DNA of 11,222 nt from Candidatus Nomurabacteria bacterium (GTDB lineage: Bacteria > Patescibacteriota > Minisyncoccia > Phycocordibacterales > UBA9973): positions 1-11,222 of the forward strand of contig JAQBRC010000002.1 in assembly GCA_028286705.1 (NCBI GenBank), written 5' to 3'. The first letter of the stretch is position 1. Each line of letters opens with the position of its first letter. The translations under genes were made by a program, and so were the position numbers. Positions 5,782-11,222 of this stretch are shown one piece after another. Below the pieces are notes generated by a model. That model worked only from the letters and a program-made list of their open reading frames with translations, searched no databases and was not told the DNA's origin.

Positions 5782-6492
5782 ATGATGAAATATAAAAATG
5801 TAAAACTGATAATCCCATTAGTATCCTTATTCATACTGTTATTTCTTGTAAAACCTCTCTTGGCAGAACATCTGCTGTCAGGAGTAGTTTCCCAGGTAAT
5901 AACTCCCGTAAGTGCAGCCGCGCAACCAGCACATGACAATTCGGAAACAAATTCTAAGAGCAGTCAACCTTCTGCTACTAGCAGCAATAGTACGACTTCT
6001 AATTCCGGTACACAGGACGGAGCGGCTACTGATGTAAAGCCTTCAGCAAGCACTGATAGCAAGGACAAATCAACAGAAAGTGCGAAGACACCCCGCAATG
6101 CTCAAGACTTTTCAAATTCAAAGAAACAGCCAAGAGTGAGTGCTAGTATTTACACTGAACTTGCAGCAGAAAATGAATCGAAAAAAAATAATGATACTAG
6201 AAGTTCACAACCGTTGCGTCAGGAAGATACTCAGAAAACGGACAAGCCAGTGGTAGCGGTAAAAGCAGCTCCAATCAAGCAAACAAGTGCTGGTCTTTTG
6301 TCTCGCGTTCCTGGCGTAGATAAAATTATTCCCTCAGCCAACCATTACACGCCGGGAGGACTTACTCCTACCACTACCAAAGCACTCGATGTGACATCAT
6401 TGGCGATGACTCTCGTAGGAGCAACACTGTTATTCCTTAAGCCCAAGACGCTTGCACTCGCAACTGGTTACTTCCAAAAATTTATCGGATAG
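5782..6492 (+). CDS. Ser/Thr-rich bitopic envelope protein, unknown family, first gene of the glucan cassette
   Basis: 236 residues. Residues 6-28 form a hydrophobic signal peptide or anchor (LIIPLVSLFILLFLVKPLLA). A Ser/Thr/Asn/Gln/Lys-rich, low-complexity, presumably disordered stretch spans about 48-165. A short conserved-looking segment follows (SRVPGVDKIIPSANHYTPGG, 174-193), then a second hydrophobic helix (about 202-219) and a basic, partly hydrophobic tail ending YFQKFIG. The middle should lie outside the membrane as a flexible spacer, and its Ser/Thr density makes it a plausible target for O-glycosylation. I recognise no family. Position as promoter-proximal gene, 14 bases before the GH8 gene, suggests it works with the synthase. 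It could be a scaffold filling the place of BcsB, which also has one C-terminal helix beside the synthase, but there is no sequence similarity I can see. ATG at 5782 or 5785 are equally possible starts. Confidence 0.7.
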   Translation: MMKYKNVKLIIPLVSLFILLFLVKPLLAEHLLSGVVSQVITPVSAAAQPAHDNSETNSKSSQPSATSSNSTTSNSGTQDGAATDVKPSASTDSKDKSTESAKTPRNAQDFSNSKKQPRVSASIYTELAAENESKKNNDTRSSQPLRQEDTQKTDKPVVAVKAAPIKQTSAGLLSRVPGVDKIIPSANHYTPGGLTPTTTKALDVTSLAMTLVGATLLFLKPKTLALATGYFQKFIG

Positions 6493-6494
6493 TA

Positions 6495-6500
6495 TATATT
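6495..6500 (+). promoter_or_regulatory. Possible internal -10 box (TATATT) before the GH8 gene
   Basis: TATATT lies in the 14-base gap between genes, six bases before the ATG at 6507. The spacing matches the SHOCT promoter and would again give a leaderless transcript. AT-rich gaps can produce this by chance. Confidence 0.3.
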
Positions 6501-6506
6501 AAATTT

Positions 6507-7742
6507 ATGAAAACCCTATTCCAAGACATGACAATGATACAGAAAATAGGGCTCGGATTAATCGCTAGTGCGGGAATATTATTCGCAGCAGTTAGATTCA
6601 CTAACAGTGCAAAGTCGCAAGTACCCTTGGTATTTTCTCAGAAAGAATTGCTTTCTACACTGTGGCAAAACTACAAGATCGACAATCTTGAAAACGGTAC
6701 AGGAAGAACGCTCGACAAGTCTCAAAACAATATCACCACCTCAGAAGGACAGAGCTATACGTTGCTTCGTGCTGTTTGGATGGATGACCAGGCAACTTTT
6801 GACAGTAGCTACAAATGGGCCAATGATGCGCTCAAGCATCAGAACGACCATTTGTTTAGCTGGAAGTTCGGACAGAGAAGCAACAAGAGCTATGGCGTGT
6901 TAACTGATCAGGGAGGACAGAACAGCGCTTCAGACGCTGATAGCGATATAGCGCTAGCACTGCTCTTTGCTCATGAGAAATGGAACAACCAGTACTATCT
7001 TGATGAAGCAAAGGCAATTATTAGGGACATGTGGAAGAATGAGGTGGTAACCATTCAAGGCAAGCCGATATTGGCTGCCGATGACGTAGAACGTCAGTCT
7101 CAGTCTCGCATTATCGTTAACCCTTCGTATTTCTCTCCATACTCATATCGACTATTCGCGCTTGTTGATCCAGCTCATAACTGGCAGGGAGTAGTGGATA
7201 GCTCTTATGACATTCTTGCACGCAGCGCATCAATGAAGCTTGATAAGGGGCAGAGTGCAAACATTGTTCCGGACTGGATTCAGATTAATCGTCAGAATGC
7301 GGAAATAAGCGCAGTTGGCAATGGATCTCTAACGACAAACTACAGCTATGACGCGCTGCGTACTCCATGGCGCATAGCACTTGACTGGAAGTGGTATCAG
7401 GAACCACGAGCAAAGACCTTCTTAGACTCAATGAGTTTCTTTAGGGATCAGTGGCAAGCAAGCAAGGCAGTGAGTACAACATACTCGCACGACGGCACAA
7501 CAGACCAGATGAACGAAACCCCTGCTATGTACGGAGGACTTATCGGATACTTTATGACAAGCGACGAGGCTGATGCAAAAGAGGTATACCAGCAGAAGCT
7601 GCAGATACTCTTTAATCCAGACACTAACGCATGGAAAAAGCCGTTAGGTTATTATGACGACAACTGGGCATGGTTTGGCATTGCGCTGTACAACGACAAC
7701 CTTCCTAACCTGGGAGCAACTATTAAGCCGGCTAAGCTATAA
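6507..7742 (+). CDS. Membrane-anchored glycoside hydrolase family 8 (BcsZ/CelA-like endo-beta-1,4-glucanase)
   Basis: 411 residues. An uncleaved or cleaved N-terminal helix (12-30) places the enzyme outside the membrane. GH8 enzymes are inverting (alpha/alpha)6-barrel hydrolases that cut beta-1,4-glucans. The motifs are in order: TTSEGQSYTLLRAVWMDD, with the presumed acid Glu80; SASDADSDIALALLFA, the substrate-binding Asp block (143-147); and NYSYDALRTPWRIALDW, with Asp282 at the position of the catalytic base. All key residues are present and the length fits GH8, so it should be active. In cellulose operons GH8 trims or releases the nascent glucan and is needed for proper export. Here it precedes the synthase by four bases, the same partnership. 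The exact glucan (cellulose, mixed-linkage or other) cannot be told. Confidence 0.92.
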   Translation: MKTLFQDMTMIQKIGLGLIASAGILFAAVRFTNSAKSQVPLVFSQKELLSTLWQNYKIDNLENGTGRTLDKSQNNITTSEGQSYTLLRAVWMDDQATFDSSYKWANDALKHQNDHLFSWKFGQRSNKSYGVLTDQGGQNSASDADSDIALALLFAHEKWNNQYYLDEAKAIIRDMWKNEVVTIQGKPILAADDVERQSQSRIIVNPSYFSPYSYRLFALVDPAHNWQGVVDSSYDILARSASMKLDKGQSANIVPDWIQINRQNAEISAVGNGSLTTNYSYDALRTPWRIALDWKWYQEPRAKTFLDSMSFFRDQWQASKAVSTTYSHDGTTDQMNETPAMYGGLIGYFMTSDEADAKEVYQQKLQILFNPDTNAWKKPLGYYDDNWAWFGIALYNDNLPNLGATIKPAKL

Positions 7743-7746
7743 CCCT

Positions 7747-9306
7747 ATGACCAGACGACCCCACAGTATTAATGACTTCCTCGGGGCATCAGTATCAAAA
7801 ATATTGATTGCCATCAACGCGATATTCGCTGTTATCTACTTCTGCGTTTTGGTCTTCTTCTTTCCCATTGGAAATGTCGCATTGTTTGGCTTTCTTGTAT
7901 TGGGAGAACTGTTCCATATGTGGCAGTTATTTACCTTTCTCTATACCGTATGGGAACGAAAGAAAACTGCAGCGCCAAATCCTAATTATTATCCAGCAGT
8001 AGACGTATATATTACGGTAGCGGGGGAGCCGATCAGCATTATCGAGGAGACCCTGAAGGGTATTAAGGCAATGGACTATCCTGCATTTGATATCTTTGTA
8101 TTAAATGACGGATTTGTCGCGCAAAAAGATAACTGGCAGGAAGTTGAGGGGTTAGCTAATCGATATGGAGCAACTGCCATTACTCGCCGTGTCGGTGGGG
8201 GAGCAAAGGCGGGAAATATCAACAATGCGGTCAAGGAAACAAGGAATGCCTTCATTGCTATCTTTGATGCGGACCATGTTCCGCATCCAGACTTCCTAAA
8301 AAAGACTATGCCTCATTTTAGTGACGAGAACGTTGGCTTCGTGCAGTCTCCTCAATACTACAAGAACTTTAATACCAACCTTATTACCAAAGGCTCATGG
8401 GAACAGCAGCAACTGTTCTTCGGCCCAATCTGCGAAGGCAAGAATCGCCTCAACTCAGCAACCATGTGCGGTACCAATATGGTGATTCGCAGAACATCAC
8501 TAGAACTGGTAGGGGGGATGTGCGAAGAAAGCATTGCCGAGGACTTTGCTACGGGCATGTTCATGCACCAGCGGGGCCTTACATCAGTCTACGTAGCCGA
8601 AGTATTGGCCGAAGGTCTGGCACCGGAAGACTTTCTCTCATACTACAAGCAGCAGCTGCGCTGGGCTCGAGGAGCGCTGGATGTTGCGTTTAAGTACAAT
8701 GTAATCTTTGCAAAAGGACTGACTATGCCGCAGCGCATCCAGTACACCGCATCAGTGAGTTTCTTTTTCTCTGGCATATTCGTCATCATGAACGCCATCA
8801 TTCCGCTGATCTTTTTCTTTACCGGAGCAGTACCATTTGTTATCTCAACCATGCTGCTAGCAGTTGTATTCCTTCCGTATATTTTTATTACACTCTACAC
8901 CCTACAAACCGCTAGCAATTTCTCCTTTACATACCAATCTCTAGCGTTTTCTGTTAGCTCCTTCAGCATTCATATGAGTGCATTGCTGTCAGCATTAAGC
9001 GGCCGCAAAGCAACATTTGAAATTACCTCAAAAAAGAAAATCAGCGGTGATTTCCTTAATCTAGTCCGTCCGCATATTGCGTATATCATATTGGTTGCAA
9101 TAGGGATAGCGTATGCACTGTATAGAGAAGGATTGACCGCTTCTGTTGTAGCCAATACCGCATGGGCGGTATTAAACGCCGCAATATTTAGTGAGTTTAT
9201 CTTTGCAGCCATGCCTAATAACAAAGTTAAGGATACCGTTTCAAAAGGAAGAAAGGTTGCAGCAACCATTATTACCAGTCCTAAGAAAATGCTGAAGCAG
9301 ATATAA
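7747..9306 (+). CDS. BcsA-like processive GT2 beta-glycan synthase without a PilZ domain
   Basis: The real start is the ATG at 7747, five bases past the GH8 stop. A longer in-frame ATG at 7654 would only read the GH8 gene in another frame (31 residues of non-conserved sequence). The 519-residue protein has two N-terminal helices (18-40, 44-68). Its cytoplasmic GT-A domain carries VLNDG (Asp121), GGGAKAGNINNAV, IFDAD (Asp174, Asp176), GTNMVIRR, AED (Glu265-Asp266, the TED site) and QQLRW (302-306, QxxRW). About five C-terminal helices (335-489) follow, with FEITSK (424-429) matching the FxVTxK gating loop of cellulose synthase. It should polymerise a sugar from UDP-sugar and push the chain out through its own channel. 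There is no C-terminal PilZ (RxxxR...D/NxSxxG), so no c-di-GMP control as in bacterial BcsA (about 870 residues). Cellulose is likely; another beta-glycan is possible. Confidence 0.92.
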   Translation: MTRRPHSINDFLGASVSKILIAINAIFAVIYFCVLVFFFPIGNVALFGFLVLGELFHMWQLFTFLYTVWERKKTAAPNPNYYPAVDVYITVAGEPISIIEETLKGIKAMDYPAFDIFVLNDGFVAQKDNWQEVEGLANRYGATAITRRVGGGAKAGNINNAVKETRNAFIAIFDADHVPHPDFLKKTMPHFSDENVGFVQSPQYYKNFNTNLITKGSWEQQQLFFGPICEGKNRLNSATMCGTNMVIRRTSLELVGGMCEESIAEDFATGMFMHQRGLTSVYVAEVLAEGLAPEDFLSYYKQQLRWARGALDVAFKYNVIFAKGLTMPQRIQYTASVSFFFSGIFVIMNAIIPLIFFFTGAVPFVISTMLLAVVFLPYIFITLYTLQTASNFSFTYQSLAFSVSSFSIHMSALLSALSGRKATFEITSKKKISGDFLNLVRPHIAYIILVAIGIAYALYREGLTASVVANTAWAVLNAAIFSEFIFAAMPNNKVKDTVSKGRKVAATIITSPKKMLKQI

Positions 9307-9307
9307 T

Positions 9308-10801
9308 ATGGATACAGACAATACACAAACTTTCTTTGCTCGAAACAAGGCAACTATCGCAATTGTCGGGTGCATGGTTCTTGTGACATTGCTTTCAGTG
9401 GCTTTTTTCCTCAAGCAAAGCTTGCGCTTGGACGAGGCGCAAAGTCTCTGGCAGACTAGCCATTCTCTAGCCAAGATGTACAACATCATTGGACAAGACG
9501 TTCACGTACCGCTGTATCACACTATCCTGCACTATTGGCAGGTATTCTTTGGCAGTAGGGTGCCTGTGGCGCGACTGCTTTCATTGGTATTTTTCATCCT
9601 TTCCATTCCTGCACTGTTTCGTCTGACAAAGCTCCTATATGGGGAAGAGGCTGCAATATTTGCCATACTGCTATTTTCTATTTCGCCATTTATGAATTGG
9701 TATGGCAACGAGATTCGCATGTACAGTCTATTCACCTTGATGGTTATACTGAACCTTTATTATTTCATCCGTATTTATAAGGAGCGAGATACTCCTGAGC
9801 AGCAGGGAAGTGCGTGGGTGTGGTATGGGGTGACTGCACTGCTTGGTATCTATAGCCATTACTTCTTCTTTTTTGCGCTAACGAGCGAGGTGGTACTTTT
9901 CCTGAGCCATCGGTCATTATTCCCATCATATGCGCTCAAGCGATTTCTTGTTATTGCCAGTATTATGATCATAAGTTTCTTGCCATGGATATGGTATGTA
10001 ATGCATTTGGGAACTATTAGCAATAGCTCTCCGTTGCTTCAAGCGCCAAACTCAGTGAACATATTCAATACGTTCTCTCAGTTTCTGTTTGGCTTTCAAA
10101 TTGATTATGTGAATACCATTCTCGTATCGCTTTGGCCTGTTACGGTTCTGTTAGGATTCCTAGCATTGCGCACTAAAAGAAAGCTCACCGTTGATACGGC
10201 ATTTATTATTATCTGTTTTATTGCGCCAAACGTATGTGCATTTGTGGTGAGTAGCTTTGTACGCCCCTTATACCTTAGTCGTTACCTCATTCTTACTCTA
10301 CCACCACTCTATATGCTCCTTTCAGCACTAGCAGTATCGTACCCTCAAAACATCAAGCGTATCTTTATGGGGGTGCTGATAGCGGTGATGTTGGGAACAT
10401 TAACCGCAGAAATTGTCAGTTCACAGACTCCTGTAAAGGAAAATTACAAGCAGGTGACAGACTATTTAGAGGCTACTGCCAGCCCGCAAGACGTTGTATT
10501 GGTCTCGGCACCATTTACCGTATATCCGATTGATTACTACTATAACGGCCCTGTAGCGATCTATACGCTGCCTGTATGGGATAGATCAAGCTACGGAGCA
10601 ATACCTCCTTTCGATGCGGCAACATTGCCTGAACAGGTTAAAAAACTTACCAAAAACAGCAGAAATGTCTGGGTAATACTGAGCTATGACCAAGGATATG
10701 AAGATATCATCCACAGCTATTTTGACAACAATTATCAGCAGCTTCTGGTGAAGAACTTTTCCTCAAACCTAAACTTGTATGAATATAAAGTTAGGTATTA
10801 A
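9308..10801 (+). CDS. GT-C fold glycosyltransferase, PMT/ArnT-like (GT39/GT83 type)
   Basis: 497 residues with about ten to eleven membrane helices (first at 16-36, last at 351-370) and a soluble C-terminal domain (about 375-497) on the outer face. The family's catalytic first loop is clear: RLDEAQSLW with Asp42-Glu43, then DVHVPLYHTILHYW (64-77), the usual HPPLY-type element in altered form. EIRMYSLFTL (135-144) and RPLYLSRYLILTLPP (319-333) are further hallmarks of the PMT_2 group. Such enzymes take a sugar from a polyprenyl-phosphate carrier and attach it to protein, lipid or glycan outside the membrane. The start is one base after the synthase stop (TAATATG), so translation is coupled. 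The lipid-linked donor could come from the GT2-GtrA protein encoded upstream. Acceptor unknown. Confidence 0.85.
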   Translation: MDTDNTQTFFARNKATIAIVGCMVLVTLLSVAFFLKQSLRLDEAQSLWQTSHSLAKMYNIIGQDVHVPLYHTILHYWQVFFGSRVPVARLLSLVFFILSIPALFRLTKLLYGEEAAIFAILLFSISPFMNWYGNEIRMYSLFTLMVILNLYYFIRIYKERDTPEQQGSAWVWYGVTALLGIYSHYFFFFALTSEVVLFLSHRSLFPSYALKRFLVIASIMIISFLPWIWYVMHLGTISNSSPLLQAPNSVNIFNTFSQFLFGFQIDYVNTILVSLWPVTVLLGFLALRTKRKLTVDTAFIIICFIAPNVCAFVVSSFVRPLYLSRYLILTLPPLYMLLSALAVSYPQNIKRIFMGVLIAVMLGTLTAEIVSSQTPVKENYKQVTDYLEATASPQDVVLVSAPFTVYPIDYYYNGPVAIYTLPVWDRSSYGAIPPFDAATLPEQVKKLTKNSRNVWVILSYDQGYEDIIHSYFDNNYQQLLVKNFSSNLNLYEYKVRY

Positions 10802-11213
10802 AAATCATAGAACGTTTATCATTCAAGCACTGCGATTTATATTCGTAGGAGTATTAAATACGGGAGTTGATGTTGCTGTCTATTACGTGCTAACTCGATA
10901 TACAGGATATTTCAACCATCATATTTTCATTACCAGAATTCTTTCATTCCTGTCTGGATCGATTTGCAGTTTTGCACTTAATCGATTATGGACATTCCAG
11001 AAGCGGGATGCAGTTAGCTCAATTGAAGTATTTAAATTTTATGTGACTATTGGTATGAGCTTAGTTATAGGATTGGTTTCAATGAGATTGTTTGTAAATA
11101 TATTCCATTTCTATGACCTGATTGCTCTGGGCCTATCAATTATATTTACATTTATCTGGAACTTTACTATCTCGCGATTATGGGTGTTTAAGTCAGTCAT
11201 GCCGGGGGTATAA
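10779..11213 (+). CDS. GtrA-family membrane protein
   Basis: 144 residues, four membrane helices (about 15-38, 49-70, 85-107, 112-135). Hallmarks are LRFIFVGVLNTGVDVAVYY, FALNRLWTFQKR and FIWNFTISRLWVF. GtrA proteins are thought to flip or assist flipping of polyprenyl-phosphate-linked sugars, supplying GT-C transferases. The start overlaps the end of the GT-C gene by 23 bases, tight coupling that suggests the two products act together. It is a paralogue of the GtrA domain fused to the minus-strand GT2: the same NRxWTFxKR and WNFxxxxLWV blocks occur in both. The cassette seems to end here. Confidence 0.88.
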   Translation: MNIKLGIKNHRTFIIQALRFIFVGVLNTGVDVAVYYVLTRYTGYFNHHIFITRILSFLSGSICSFALNRLWTFQKRDAVSSIEVFKFYVTIGMSLVIGLVSMRLFVNIFHFYDLIALGLSIIFTFIWNFTISRLWVFKSVMPGV

Positions 11214-11222
11214 AAAAGCCGC
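11211..11222 (+). terminator. Likely start of a terminator cut by the window end
   Basis: The GtrA stop lies in TAAAAAAGCCGC, an A-run leading into a GC-rich stretch, the same layout as the left arm of the terminator at 4540. The right arm would lie outside the window, so this is only a guess. Confidence 0.25.

Noticed and set aside
5930..6280. Ser/Thr-rich stretch as a tandem repeat or array
   Set aside because: The DNA shows no regular period; it is compositional bias of a disordered linker. No CRISPR array, tRNA, rRNA, transposase or inverted-repeat-bounded element was seen anywhere in the window.
7654..7746. Longer in-frame start for the synthase (31 extra residues)
   Set aside because: These bases are the end of the GH8 gene in its own conserved frame; the 31 residues are Thr-rich and unlike any synthase N-terminus. 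The ATG at 7747 directly precedes the first natural membrane region.
9302..9307. TATAAT immediately before the GT-C ATG as a promoter
   Set aside because: It abuts the ATG directly, so transcription would start inside the gene; it is the accidental sum of the ATA codon, the TAA stop and the next base.

Overview
The window looks like chromosome from a small-genome bacterium, most likely a member of the Candidate Phyla Radiation (Patescibacteria). This is an inference: there is no rRNA or other marker gene here. It rests on the 7TM-type histidine kinase, a lone SHOCT membrane protein, a secreted protein with a DSRCP-x4-C motif, GT2-GtrA proteins, almost no Shine-Dalgarno sequences, very short leaders, and no outer-membrane export partner beside a polysaccharide synthase. 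TGA ends one gene just before a terminator hairpin and no reading frame needs TGA as sense, so the genetic code is standard. That argues against the lineages that read TGA as glycine.

Left part (1-1470): the 3' part of an E1-like ThiF-family adenylyltransferase, cut by the window edge, followed 16 bases later by a GNAT-fold protein resembling thermostable hemolysin/N-acyl-amino-acid synthases. A hairpin closes the unit. Middle (1484-4570): a large orphan membrane histidine kinase (7TM-GAF-HisKA-HATPase) with a 57-residue zinc-ribbon gene just behind it, then a secreted or anchored beta-type domain protein and a TM-SHOCT protein, each with its own TATAAT box. A strong GC-rich hairpin ends this block and also serves the convergent gene.

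Right part (4594-11222): a polysaccharide locus. On the minus strand is a DPM1-like GT2 glycosyltransferase fused to GtrA, broken by a one-base frameshift into two ORFs. Divergent from it is a tight five-gene plus-strand cassette: a Ser/Thr-rich bitopic envelope protein of unknown family, a membrane-anchored GH8 beta-glucanase (BcsZ-like), a BcsA-like processive synthase with all catalytic motifs and the FxVTxK-type gating loop but no PilZ domain, a GT-C (PMT/ArnT-like) transferase, and a GtrA protein. Gaps are 14, 4 and 1 bases, then a 23-base overlap.

The proposed working model is a minimal beta-glucan/cellulose-type synthesis and trimming machine without BcsB, BcsC or c-di-GMP control. It is coupled to polyprenyl-phosphate sugar chemistry (GT2/GtrA make and flip the lipid-linked sugar; GT-C uses it outside the membrane), which could decorate the glycan or a surface protein. 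Two published-style start calls need correcting: the synthase starts at 7747, not at the longer in-frame ATG, and the ThiF frame runs off the left edge.
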